Below, in pieces: positions 18,701 to 26,984 of a stretch of 32,096 nt of DNA. Location of the stretch: NCBI GenBank assembly GCA_015057515.1, contig SVED01000019.1:1-32096 (forward strand), written 5' to 3'. The stretch's first letter is position 1. The number at the start of each line of letters is the position of its first letter. The DNA is from Lachnospiraceae bacterium. Lineage in GTDB: Bacteria; Bacillota; Clostridia; Lachnospirales; Lachnospiraceae. The notes beneath the pieces are model-generated. The model ran no database searches, was not told the origin of the DNA, and worked only from the letters and a program-made list of their open reading frames with translations. A program made the translations under genes and the position numbers.

Positions 18701-19327
18701 GGCAAGATAAAGCAACTCGGAGATGTTAATGTTAATGCCATTGAAGATTATAAAAATGTTTCTGAGCGATATGAGTTTTTAAAAGGTCAGCATGATGATA
18801 TTACTAAGGCAGAGGCTAATCTATTAGGAATAATAAGTGAGTTAGACAGACAGATGAGAGAACAGTTTGCCGAGAAGTTTAAGGAAATTCGAGTTATGTT
18901 TTCCCAGGTATTTAAGGAACTTTTTGGTGGAGGAAAGGCTGATCTTGAGCTGGTTGATGATGAGGATATTCTGGAAACAGGTATTAAAATAAATGCTCAG
19001 CCTCCTGGAAAGAAACTTCAAAACATGATGCAGCTTTCTGGTGGTGAGAAGAGTTTGACCGCTATTGCATTATTATTTGCTATTCAGAGCCTTAAACCAT
19101 CACCATTTTGTCTTTTGGATGAGATTGAGGCAGCTCTTGACGATTCAAATGTAAAACGTTTTGCAAAATATTTAAGTAAGCTTACAAAGGATACTCAGTT
19201 TATTGTTATTACCCATAGAAAGGGTACTATGGAGGCCGCAGATATTCTCTATGGTATAACAATGCAAGAAAAGGGTGTATCAACACTGGTATCAGTTAAC
19301 ATGATCGAAGGTGAGCTTGACGATTAA
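15770..19327 (+). CDS. smc: Chromosome segregation SMC protein
   Basis: The 1185-residue protein is a full-length bacterial SMC, the condensin ATPase that with ScpA and ScpB organises and separates chromosomes. The Walker A GPNGSGKS is at residues 31-38. Long coiled coils run at about 165-500 and 670-1010, separated by the hinge at about 515-665 (begins NPNIIGVVADIID, ends in the GGSLTGGA segment). The C-terminal head has the signature LSGGEKS starting at residue 1089 and Walker B with D1117 and E1118. GGATGG lies 7 bases before ATG 15770, and homologs start at MYLK. The 3' end runs up to ftsY. Confidence 0.98.
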   Translation: MYLKSIEVNGFKSFANKINFKFNDGITGIVGPNGSGKSNVGDAVRWVLGEQSAKQLRGAKMEDVIFSGTELRKPQGSAYVAITLDNSDHKLPIDFNEVTVARRVYRSGESEYLINGVVSRLKDVNALFFDTGIGKEGYSIIGQGQIERILSGKPEERRELFDEAAGIVKYKKNKAATEKSLEQERQNLSRVNDILSELEKQVGPLKEQSETARRYLIFKEELKKLDINAFLLDVDNTKEQLSDYESKLSIVEEDAVRLRGEFDLAKEEYERIETELENYNQKIDDIKNEIHEKKLANQKYEGEINVVTQQILSYKQSEENLNEQILKVKADLDKCASELKVLFDEKSILDEKLDNADEVLEEATSKNENLKEKIAKEEAEIENSKSEIIEFLNEGGTLKAKVGRYDTMLENINLRKTELNQRFLENKSEEEKSKAEKLALTQELDKINMLLGDVDASINGIVTKQEENSTKRQETENNIVSCNNQIISLKSKKEALRNLTERYDGYGNSIKRVMEKKSSNPNIIGVVADIIDVDKRYETAIETALGGNIQNIVTEDDATAKSLIEYLKLNKFGRATFLPISSIVDRGTVNKEVIGEEGVCGVASELVNSDSKYSKIISYLLGRIVVVDNVDNAIKLSKKYKQSLRIVTVEGELINPGGSLTGGAFKNSSNLLGRKRELDEIDEQIEELKKQLVKLEELSKELSEEKEVLKTKKDQLNNDRQQYVIKKNTYSLNMEQAVKRLEEIEKIFAGIARENNELSNQIKDININKEELYSSNQKQEEAVKALEAKIEELEKQIVIDKDALDKSAEEITKLNVDFNSVKQQYDFAMQNISRIRGDEKAAKENLDVLKLKLNNGNNESLELSAKIDSMRGILEENNRIISIKEQKLVEYNQEKVALNESHKDFFNKREALSDQINGLDKSAFKINASIEKLSEQSEHLTNYMWEEYELTYNSAIDFKDESFTDISTLKREISAVKGKIKQLGDVNVNAIEDYKNVSERYEFLKGQHDDITKAEANLLGIISELDRQMREQFAEKFKEIRVMFSQVFKELFGGGKADLELVDDEDILETGIKINAQPPGKKLQNMMQLSGGEKSLTAIALLFAIQSLKPSPFCLLDEIEAALDDSNVKRFAKYLSKLTKDTQFIVITHRKGTMEAADILYGITMQEKGVSTLVSVNMIEGELDD

Positions 19328-19340
19328 AGGAGGGGCATGT

Positions 19341-20354
19341 ATGTCAGAAGAGGTAAAGGAGAAGAAAGGTTTTTTTAAGCGTTTAAAGGAAGGTCTTTCA
19401 AAAACTAGAAATAATATAGCAGAAAGTTTTTTCAATCTGTTTAAGGCTACAGAAATTGATGAGGATTTTTATGATAGTTTGGAAGAAACCCTTGTTATGT
19501 CTGACATGGGTTATGAGACAACAGAGAAGATAATTGATGACCTTAAAGCTATTGTGAAGGAACAAAAAATAAAAGAAGCAGATGCCTGTAGAGATATTGT
19601 TGTAAACATTATCAGAGATCAGATGTCAGTGGATGAGTCGGCTTATGATTTTGAGGATAAAAAGACTGTAATATTGGTTATTGGAGTAAATGGAGTTGGA
19701 AAAACTACATCTATTGGTAAGCTGGCTGCTCAATATAAATCTCAGGGCAAAAAGGTTCTTATGGCTGCTGCAGACACCTTTAGAGCTGCTGCCATAGACC
19801 AGCTTAAAACATGGTCAAACAGAGCAGGAGTTGAGATAATAGCTCAAAATGAAGGTGCAGACCCATCAGCAGTAGTCTATGATGCTGTAGCTGCTGCTAA
19901 GGCGAGAAATACAGATATACTTCTTATTGATACAGCTGGAAGATTACATAACAAGAAGAATCTTATGGATGAGCTTGCTAAGATGAGAAGAATTATATCA
20001 AGAGAGTATCCAGAGGCCAATGTTGAGTCACTTATTGTTCTTGATGGAACAACTGGTCAAAATGCATTAGAGCAGGCGAGACAGTTCAGTTCAGTTACAG
20101 AGATTAATGGTATTATTATTACAAAACTAGATGGAACAGCTAAGGGTGGTATCGCCATAGCAATTCAGTCAGAGTTAAACGTACCTGTAAAATACATTGG
20201 TATTGGTGAAAAAATCGAAGATTTACAAAGATTTAATCCTAGTAATTATGTAACAGCACTTTTCGCTGATTTTGATGTAAAATCAGATATTGAAATGATT
20301 ATTGATAAGGATATTGAAAAAATTGAGCCGGATGATGATTTATTTGATATCTAG
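19341..20354 (+). CDS. ftsY: Signal recognition particle receptor FtsY
   Basis: The 337-residue GTPase receives the SRP-ribosome complex at the membrane. It has a short charged N-terminus (no long acidic A domain), the four-helix N domain at about residues 10-95, and the G domain: G1 GVNGVGKT at 115-122, DTFRAAAIDQL in the insertion-box region, G3 DTAGR with D197, and TKLD at 261-264 with GTAKGG after it. AAAGGAGGGG precedes ATG 19341; an ATG at 19337 is out of frame. smc-ftsY is a standard Firmicute order, but ylxM-ffh, which often follows, is replaced here by ilvA. Confidence 0.97.
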   Translation: MSEEVKEKKGFFKRLKEGLSKTRNNIAESFFNLFKATEIDEDFYDSLEETLVMSDMGYETTEKIIDDLKAIVKEQKIKEADACRDIVVNIIRDQMSVDESAYDFEDKKTVILVIGVNGVGKTTSIGKLAAQYKSQGKKVLMAAADTFRAAAIDQLKTWSNRAGVEIIAQNEGADPSAVVYDAVAAAKARNTDILLIDTAGRLHNKKNLMDELAKMRRIISREYPEANVESLIVLDGTTGQNALEQARQFSSVTEINGIIITKLDGTAKGGIAIAIQSELNVPVKYIGIGEKIEDLQRFNPSNYVTALFADFDVKSDIEMIIDKDIEKIEPDDDLFDI

Positions 20355-20395
20355 AATTATGCTTTAATCTTTACAATTCAACAAGGAGATATATT

Positions 20396-21613
20396 ATGTT
20401 AACTATAGAAAAATTTGAACAGGCATATGAAGTTGTACAGAAAGTTGTGCATCCAACAACACTTATTGAAAGTGAATTTTTCTCAAATACATGTGGCAAT
20501 AAGGTATACTTAAAGCCGGAAAATATGCAGCTTACAGGCGCATACAAGATAAGAGGTGCCTATTATAAAATTAGTACCTTGTCTGAGGAGGATAGGCAAA
20601 AGGGACTTATAACTGCTTCAGCAGGTAATCATGCTCAGGGTGTTGCTTACGCTGCAAGAGCTTATGGTGTTAAAGCTGTTATTGTTATGCCTACTTCAAC
20701 ACCACTTATAAAGGTAAATCGCACAAAGGCTTATGGTGCTGAGGTTGTGCTTTATGGCGATGTGTATGATGAGGCTTGTAATCATGCCCTTAAGCTTGCT
20801 GAGGAACATGGGTATACATTTATACATCCTTTTGATGATTTGGATGTAGCTACCGGTCAAAGTACAGTTGCTATGGAAATTATAAAGGATTTGCCATTTG
20901 TTGATACTATTTTGGTTCCGGTTGGTGGAGGTGGACTTGCAACAGGTGTTTCAACTCTTGCAAAGATGCTCAATCCACATATTAAGGTTATTGGTGTTGA
21001 ACCTTCAGGTGCAGCTTGTTTGAAGGAATCCTTTGCAAATAATCAGGTTACAACCCTTACTGCTATAGATACAATTGCAGATGGTACAGCCGTTAAAACA
21101 CCAGGAACTAAGATATTCCCTTACCTTATGGAGAATCTTGATGACATTATCACTGTTGATGATAGTGAACTTATTGTTGCATTTTTAGACATGCTTGAAA
21201 ATCATAAAATGTTGGTTGAAAATAGTGGTCTTTTAACAGTTGCTGCTTTAAAGCATTTGGAACCAAAGGGAGAGAAAGTTGTAAGTATATTAAGTGGTGG
21301 TAATATGGATGTTATCACATTTTCATCTGTTGTGCAGCACGGTCTTATTGCGCGAAGCAGAATATTTACAGTATCTATTCTTCTTCCTGACAAGCCAGGA
21401 GAACTCCAGAATGTTGCGGGAGTTATAGCAGAGGAAAATGGAAATATTATTAAGCTTGAGCACAATCAGTTTGTAACTATTAACCGAAATTCGGCTGTGG
21501 AGCTTGTTATAACAATTGAAGCTTTTGGACCTGAACATAAAGAACAGATCTTAGAGGTTTTAAGTGATAAGGGATACAGACCGATAGAAAAGAAACCAAA
21601 GGCTATATTTTAA
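20396..21613 (+). CDS. ilvA: Threonine dehydratase (threonine ammonia-lyase) with ACT domain
   Basis: The 405-residue PLP enzyme deaminates threonine to 2-oxobutanoate, the first committed step of isoleucine synthesis. The Schiff-base lysine is K51 in GAYKIRGA; SAGNHAQGVA binds substrate carboxylate near residue 80; the glycine loop VPVGGGGLATG near 178 binds the PLP phosphate. One ACT domain at about residues 325-400 (RIFTVSILLPDKPGEL) is shorter than the double regulatory domain of E. coli IlvA. Biosynthetic or catabolic (TdcB-like) use cannot be decided from sequence alone, but ilvN and ilvC elsewhere in the window fit a biosynthetic one. AAGGAG lies 7-8 bases before the ATG. The stop codon overlaps the next start. 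Confidence 0.93.
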   Translation: MLTIEKFEQAYEVVQKVVHPTTLIESEFFSNTCGNKVYLKPENMQLTGAYKIRGAYYKISTLSEEDRQKGLITASAGNHAQGVAYAARAYGVKAVIVMPTSTPLIKVNRTKAYGAEVVLYGDVYDEACNHALKLAEEHGYTFIHPFDDLDVATGQSTVAMEIIKDLPFVDTILVPVGGGGLATGVSTLAKMLNPHIKVIGVEPSGAACLKESFANNQVTTLTAIDTIADGTAVKTPGTKIFPYLMENLDDIITVDDSELIVAFLDMLENHKMLVENSGLLTVAALKHLEPKGEKVVSILSGGNMDVITFSSVVQHGLIARSRIFTVSILLPDKPGELQNVAGVIAEENGNIIKLEHNQFVTINRNSAVELVITIEAFGPEHKEQILEVLSDKGYRPIEKKPKAIF

Positions 21614-22725
21614 TGAAAAAAATTAGATTTGCTGTTGATATAGGAACTACCAATATAGAATTATGCCTTGTGGACGTAAATGGCCTTGTTTTGGGCAATA
21701 AAACATTTCCTAACAGACAATCATTATATGGTAGTGATGTTTTAAATCGAATATATACAGTTACAAGAGATGCCTCTTTTTTGAAAGTTATGAAAAATAT
21801 GGTGATTGAAGATTTAAAACAGTATTTTTTGTTACTTTTAGAGGAGAATGGATATAATCCTTCTAATGTGGACATTATAATTATAAGTGGAAATACCACA
21901 ATGATTAGCATTCTACTTTCTTACGACATTACATCTATGGGATACGCACCTTTTAGTTCAGTTTTAGGTAAAAGTGTGTATGTTGATGCAGGTATAATGT
22001 TTGATGGTATGTTTTGTGATAACGTCAAAGTTTTGCTTACAGGATGTGTATCCGCTTTTGTTGGAGGAGATATACTTTCGGGTATGTATTTCCTTAAAAA
22101 GACTCATTCCTTTGGTGATGATACCATATCCCTTTTTATTGATATGGGAACAAATGGAGAAATTGTTCTATGTAACAGAGGTATATACATAGCCACATCT
22201 ACTGCATGTGGTCCTGCATTTGAGGGATGTACTAGAAAACAGCATATTTATGGAGCTACAGTGATAGATGCCCTGTCAATGGGCATTAATTCAGGTAAGA
22301 TAGATAGAAAAGGTATATTGGATGATGATTATATTGCTTCCGGTATAGATATAATGGATGTCCATATTGATTCAAACATTATAGAACAAATACTTGTGGC
22401 AAAATCAGCAATTTGTACAGGTGTTATGTCACTACTTGATATGCAATGTCTTACTTTTTCGGATATTGAAAAAGTATATATTGCAGGTGGATTTGGATTT
22501 TATCTAAATCAGGAAAGTGCTATGAATATTGGCTTGCTACCGCAGGCTTTTAGTGGAAAGATGGAAATTTTAGGCAATACATCTTTACAGGGAGCAGTTA
22601 GTTTGTTAGATGATTTAAAAGAAACATTAGATATTGATACTTACAGTATATCTGTAATTAACCTTGCAAATGATGATAGGTTTAAGGAAAACCTTATTGA
22701 AAATATGTCATTTGCGAGGATATAA
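21613..22725 (+). CDS. DUF4445/RACo-like ASKHA-domain protein without ferredoxin domain
   Basis: The 370-residue protein begins directly with an actin-like ATPase fold: FAVDIGTTNIELCLVD at residues 6-21, FIDMGTNGEIVLCNRG near 176, CGPAFEG near 200, and YIAGGFGFYLNQESA then GLLP near 295-310, closing with LGNTSLQGAVSLL. This pattern is the C-terminal domain of DUF4445/RACo proteins, which reactivate corrinoid proteins by electron transfer. Those carry an N-terminal [2Fe-2S] ferredoxin domain; here it is absent, so electron transfer by this protein alone is unlikely. It starts on the TAATG overlapping the ilvA stop, indicating translational coupling. Function remains unknown. Confidence 0.8.
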   Translation: MKKIRFAVDIGTTNIELCLVDVNGLVLGNKTFPNRQSLYGSDVLNRIYTVTRDASFLKVMKNMVIEDLKQYFLLLLEENGYNPSNVDIIIISGNTTMISILLSYDITSMGYAPFSSVLGKSVYVDAGIMFDGMFCDNVKVLLTGCVSAFVGGDILSGMYFLKKTHSFGDDTISLFIDMGTNGEIVLCNRGIYIATSTACGPAFEGCTRKQHIYGATVIDALSMGINSGKIDRKGILDDDYIASGIDIMDVHIDSNIIEQILVAKSAICTGVMSLLDMQCLTFSDIEKVYIAGGFGFYLNQESAMNIGLLPQAFSGKMEILGNTSLQGAVSLLDDLKETLDIDTYSISVINLANDDRFKENLIENMSFARI

Positions 22726-22728
22726 AAA

Positions 22729-24438
22729 ATGAATGGAATTTCAAAGAAAATTAAATTAGTAACTGCTTTATACAAGTATATTGAAGATAAAAAAGATGAA
22801 ATTCCATTATATTTTGGAAATGATATATCCACTTACTTACCAGGTGATAGATTAGAAGACACATTTTTAAAGAAGGAGTTTCCCAATAAGTCTTCAATCA
22901 GAAAGCTGATAAAACATTTAACAGATGACAGGGATATTGCCATGAAAGCAATAGGTGTATTATATCAAGGCCATGTAGTTGTGGAACATTATAATTATCC
23001 ATTTACAGGTAAATTTCGTTACGTTTCGTATTCCCTTGCAAAAACTGTTACTGCTTTAGGTGTTGGTGCAGCTATTGATAGAGGATTATTAACCCTTGAT
23101 ACAAAAATCTCTGATATATTCACAGAGCACAATAAAATATTTCAGGGAAAACAGCTAAAGTCTGTTACAGTAAAACATTTGCTTACTATGACGGCGGGAG
23201 TTGGTTTTTGCGAGACAGATGCTATATTTTCTTTTGATTGGTGTAAAGATTATATGAGTAGTCATCCTAAGTTTTTCCCCGGAGAGGATTTTTATTATAA
23301 TAGTCTAAACACATATATGTTGGTTGCATTAATTTCAAAGGTTGCTAAAAAGAGCTTTATGGATTTTATGAAGGAAGCAATCTTTGAGCCAATGGATATA
23401 CATGATATAACTTGGGATAAATGTCCACAAGGTATTGAGAGAGGCGGCTGGGGAATCAAACTTTCTTTGGCGGATATGCTAAAATTTGGAAAACTAATAT
23501 TAGATGATGGTGTATGGAACACAAAAAAAGGAAGAAATCGACTAGTTAGTTCAGAATTTATAAAAGATATGCGTTCCTGTCATACAAGGCTTACAAATAA
23601 AAAATTAGTTGATGGCTATGGATATGGCATTTGGCTTTTAAAGGATGGTTCTTTTCTTGCAAATGGTCTTTTTGGTCAAAATATATATATAAATCCAGAT
23701 AGAGAACTTGTAATAGCCATTATGGCTTCAGCAAAAGAAATGTTTCCTGATGGAAAAACAGTAAAAGCCCTATGTGATTTTGCATCAAAAGATAGTAATT
23801 TCCTATTTTCAAATATATTATGGGATGGATGGTATTTAAATAAATCAAAAAAAGTATATTTAAAGGGAAAGAACAATCTAAAGAGTATTAAATCAGCTTT
23901 AGCATCTTACTTAGGAAATGAATACAGATTTACAGATTATGCATCCAATATATTGCCACTTTCAAGTCAACTTATGTATTCAAACTATATGTCTAAAATA
24001 AGGTCTTTAAAGCTGGATATTGTTAAAGATAATTTTGTGCTAAGATGCAAGGACAGAGATGGTGGCTATAACCTTAATATTGGTTATACAAGAAAAAAAC
24101 CGTATATTTATCAATTACTTACCATAAATGGAAAACAAATGCCTGTGGCGGTATCTGGTTCTTTGTTGTATGATGAAGAGGATAGACTTCTTTTGAAAAT
24201 TCATATTGCGTATTTGGAAGAAGTTGGAGATAGGATATTTAAAATATATTTTGAAGATGGAAGAATAAGACTTAAATCTTATGAAACCCCTGATTTAATA
24301 GGATTTATAGATAAATTTATAGATGAAGAGTTTTTCGATAAAATAAAAAAAGCAAAGGATAGGATTCCTCCCGATTATTTAAATTACAGTGTGAAAAAAA
24401 TATTACGCCCAAACGTAATTGGTTATATAGACGAATAA
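22729..24438 (+). CDS. Class C beta-lactamase-like serine hydrolase
   Basis: The 569-residue protein has a penicillin-binding/beta-lactamase-related (PF00144 type) hydrolase domain at about residues 70-365. The SxxK motif is S102-L-A-K105, the second motif is Y189-Y-N191, and GLFGQ at 313-317 takes the place of the third, active-site strand motif. I see no signal peptide or membrane segment, so the enzyme is probably cytoplasmic and may be an esterase or peptidase rather than a beta-lactamase. The C-terminal about 200 residues are beta-rich and unrecognised. It starts 3 bases after the preceding ASKHA gene with GCGAGGA upstream. Substrate unknown. Confidence 0.8.
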   Translation: MNGISKKIKLVTALYKYIEDKKDEIPLYFGNDISTYLPGDRLEDTFLKKEFPNKSSIRKLIKHLTDDRDIAMKAIGVLYQGHVVVEHYNYPFTGKFRYVSYSLAKTVTALGVGAAIDRGLLTLDTKISDIFTEHNKIFQGKQLKSVTVKHLLTMTAGVGFCETDAIFSFDWCKDYMSSHPKFFPGEDFYYNSLNTYMLVALISKVAKKSFMDFMKEAIFEPMDIHDITWDKCPQGIERGGWGIKLSLADMLKFGKLILDDGVWNTKKGRNRLVSSEFIKDMRSCHTRLTNKKLVDGYGYGIWLLKDGSFLANGLFGQNIYINPDRELVIAIMASAKEMFPDGKTVKALCDFASKDSNFLFSNILWDGWYLNKSKKVYLKGKNNLKSIKSALASYLGNEYRFTDYASNILPLSSQLMYSNYMSKIRSLKLDIVKDNFVLRCKDRDGGYNLNIGYTRKKPYIYQLLTINGKQMPVAVSGSLLYDEEDRLLLKIHIAYLEEVGDRIFKIYFEDGRIRLKSYETPDLIGFIDKFIDEEFFDKIKKAKDRIPPDYLNYSVKKILRPNVIGYIDE

Positions 24439-24457
24439 GAAAAGATTGGAAGATACT

Positions 24458-25255
24458 ATGAAACTAATGAGTATTGCCAGTGGAAGCAAAGGAAATTCCA
24501 TATATATAGGCTCTGATAAAACATCTTTGCTTGTGGATGTTGGCATTAGTAAAAAAAGAATAAAAGATGGTCTTGACAAAGCAGGTGTGGATTTTAAAAA
24601 TATTGATGGTATATTAATAACCCACGAGCATTCGGATCATATTAGTAGTCTTGGGATTGTATCAAGAAGCTACAATATTCCCATATATGCAACAAGTGAA
24701 ACCTGTGATATTCTCAAAAAAAAGCATGAATTGGGTGATTTTGATAAAGAACTCTTTAGATGTATTGAACCCGATAGTTCTTTTACAATAGGTGATATTA
24801 AGGTTGAAGCTCATAGTGTATGTCATGATGGCGTTGATCCTGTTTGTTATTCTTTTTTTCAGAATAATAAAAAGATTTCTATCGCAACGGACCTTGGATG
24901 CTATGATGATTATTTGATAGAAGGTCTTAAGGATTCGGATGCCTTGCTATTGGAGGCCAATCATGATATAAGAATGTTGCAGGTGGGGCCATATCCTTAT
25001 TCAACCAAGCAACGTATATTAGGAAAACGTGGACATTTGTCCAATGAAAGCAGTGGTAAACTTTTGATGAGCGTACTGAATTCTCATATAAAGGCTGTTT
25101 TGCTGGGACATCTTAGTGCGGAAAATAACCTTCCTGAGCTTGCCTACGAAACTGTAAAATCAGAGCTAATTGATAATCCATATACAAAGGATGTTAGAGA
25201 TTTTAATCTACAGGTTGTGGGTCAAACAGGTTGCAGTGAACTAATTTATATTTAG
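24458..25255 (+). CDS. YycJ/WalJ-like metallo-beta-lactamase-fold hydrolase
   Basis: The 265-residue protein matches the YycJ/WalJ type of metallo-beta-lactamase-fold enzymes: MKLMSIASGSKGNSIYI at the start, LLVDVGISKK, the metal motif T55-H-E-H-S-D-H61 (HxHxDH), a Cys-His-Asp segment near residue 130, and LLLEANHD and LLGHLSAENN in the second half, which supply further metal ligands. Family members are thought to be nucleases or to affect DNA repair and cell-wall regulation; the walRK genes that often sit beside yycJ are not in this window. I chose ATG 24458 with GGAAGA upstream. Exact substrate is unknown. Confidence 0.85.
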   Translation: MKLMSIASGSKGNSIYIGSDKTSLLVDVGISKKRIKDGLDKAGVDFKNIDGILITHEHSDHISSLGIVSRSYNIPIYATSETCDILKKKHELGDFDKELFRCIEPDSSFTIGDIKVEAHSVCHDGVDPVCYSFFQNNKKISIATDLGCYDDYLIEGLKDSDALLLEANHDIRMLQVGPYPYSTKQRILGKRGHLSNESSGKLLMSVLNSHIKAVLLGHLSAENNLPELAYETVKSELIDNPYTKDVRDFNLQVVGQTGCSELIYI

Positions 25256-25305
25256 TTTATAATGAAATTAATATAAACATATGAAACATTAGGAGGATTT
25301 TTACA

Positions 25306-25578
25306 ATGAAAAAGACAATTATTACAGTTTTAGGTAAGGACAGAGTTGGTATTATTGCAAAGGTATGTGTATATCTTTCACAGAACAATATCAATATTTT
25401 GGATATTGCCCAGACAATTGTTGATGGATATTTTAATATGATGATGGTTGTAGATGCTGGAAATGCTTCAAAGGATCACAACATGATAGCTGACGAGCTT
25501 ACTGACCTCGGAAAAGAAATTGGAGTGCAGATTAAGGCTCAGCAGCAGGAAATCTTTGATATGATGCACAGACTTTAA
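25306..25578 (+). CDS. Small ACT-domain protein (UPF0237)
   Basis: The 90-residue protein is a single ACT domain: IITVLGKDRVGIIAKVCVYL then the NNINILDIAQTI strand, the classic ligand-binding layout of ACT domains. AGGAGG lies 8-9 bases before the ATG, and a TATAAT at 25258-25263 could be a -10 although no convincing -35 is present. It is 30 bases upstream of the UPF0210 gene, a partnership kept in many Firmicutes and archaea. Likely it senses a small molecule, possibly an amino acid, for its partner. Confidence 0.88.
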   Translation: MKKTIITVLGKDRVGIIAKVCVYLSQNNINILDIAQTIVDGYFNMMMVVDAGNASKDHNMIADELTDLGKEIGVQIKAQQQEIFDMMHRL

Positions 25579-25608
25579 TATTTAGTTTACATAGAAAGGC
25601 GCGACATT

Positions 25609-26973
25609 ATGATAAGTATTAATGAAGTTATAGAAACTAATGAAATGATACAAAAGATGAATCTTGATGTAAGAACCATAACTATGGGTATTAGTCTTTT
25701 AGACTGCGTAGGTGGCACTTTACAAGAGACCTGTGACAAGATATATGAGAAGATTACTAGCTCTGCTAAGAATCTTGTATCTACAGGTGAAGAGATATCT
25801 AGAAAGTATGGTATTCCTATCGTTAATAAGAGAATATCAGTTACACCTATTGCACTTGTTGGCGGTTCAGTATGTAAAACATCAGATGATTTTGTAGAGA
25901 TAGCTAAGACTCTTGATGCGGCTGCAACAACTTGTGGAGTTAATTTTATAGGTGGTTATTCTGCACTTGTTTGCAAGGGTATGACTCTCGCAGATGAGCT
26001 TCTTATTCGTTCAATTCCAAAGGCTTTGGCTGAGACAGGAAGAGTTTGTAGTTCTATCAATACTGGTTCAACTAAGACTGGTATCAATATGGACGCTGTA
26101 AAGCTTATTGGAGAGATAATTGTTGAGACAGCAGAGCTTACAAAGGAAAAGGATTCTATCGGTTGTGCCAAGTTTGTGGTATTTTGTAATGCTCCAGATG
26201 ACAATCCATTTATGGCAGGTGCATTCCACGGAGTAACAGAGGCTGATAGAATTATAAATGTAGGTGTCAGTGGACCTGGTGTTGTAAAGGCTGCTATAGA
26301 GGCTGTTAGAGGAGAAAATTTTGAGGTTCTCTGTGAGACTATTAAAAAGACAGCATTTAAGATTACAAGAGTTGGTCAGCTTGTTGCAAAGGAAGCATCA
26401 GAAAGACTTGGAGTGCCATTTGGAATTATTGACCTTTCACTTGCACCAACACCAGCGGTTGGTGACAGTGTAGGAGAGATTTTAGAGGAGATTGGTCTTG
26501 AATACGCAGGTGCACCAGGTACAACAGCAGCCCTTGCTATGTTAAATGACCAGGTAAAGAAGGGTGGAGTTATGGCTTCATCATATGTTGGTGGTCTTTC
26601 AGGTGCATTTATACCTGTATCAGAGGATCAGAGAATGATAGATGCAGTAACTGCAGGAGCCCTTACTCTTGAGAAGCTTGAGGCAATGACTTGTGTATGT
26701 TCAGTTGGTCTTGACATGATTGCCATTCCTGGAGATACAAAAGCAACAACAATTTCAGGCATAATTGCCGATGAGATGGCTCTTGGTATGGTTAACCAAA
26801 AAACTACTGCAGTTAGAATAATTCCTGTTATCGGTAAAGGTGTTGGCGAGACTGTAGAATTTGGTGGACTTCTTGGTTATGCACCAATAATGCCAGTAAA
26901 CAAATTCTCATGTGATGCCTTTATCAATCGTGGTGGACGTATACCAGCCCCAATTCATAGCTTCAAGAACTAG
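25609..26973 (+). CDS. PFL-family protein UPF0210 (DUF711)
   Basis: The 454-residue protein matches the UPF0210/DUF711 family in length and in segments such as [14 protein letters not shown] at residues 20-33, [16 protein letters not shown] near 70, and [15 protein letters not shown] near 222. The fold is related to the pyruvate-formate-lyase superfamily barrel, but the family lacks an established reaction. GAAAGG sits upstream of the ATG. It follows the ACT gene by 30 bases, and the two are likely co-transcribed. The long inverted repeat starts just after its stop and may act as its transcription end. Confidence 0.88.
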   Translation: MISINEVIETNEMIQKMNLDVRTITMGISLLDCVGGTLQETCDKIYEKITSSAKNLVSTGEEISRKYGIPIVNKRISVTPIALVGGSVCKTSDDFVEIAKTLDAAATTCGVNFIGGYSALVCKGMTLADELLIRSIPKALAETGRVCSSINTGSTKTGINMDAVKLIGEIIVETAELTKEKDSIGCAKFVVFCNAPDDNPFMAGAFHGVTEADRIINVGVSGPGVVKAAIEAVRGENFEVLCETIKKTAFKITRVGQLVAKEASERLGVPFGIIDLSLAPTPAVGDSVGEILEEIGLEYAGAPGTTAALAMLNDQVKKGGVMASSYVGGLSGAFIPVSEDQRMIDAVTAGALTLEKLEAMTCVCSVGLDMIAIPGDTKATTISGIIADEMALGMVNQKTTAVRIIPVIGKGVGETVEFGGLLGYAPIMPVNKFSCDAFINRGGRIPAPIHSFKN

Positions 26974-26984
26974 AGATTATTATT

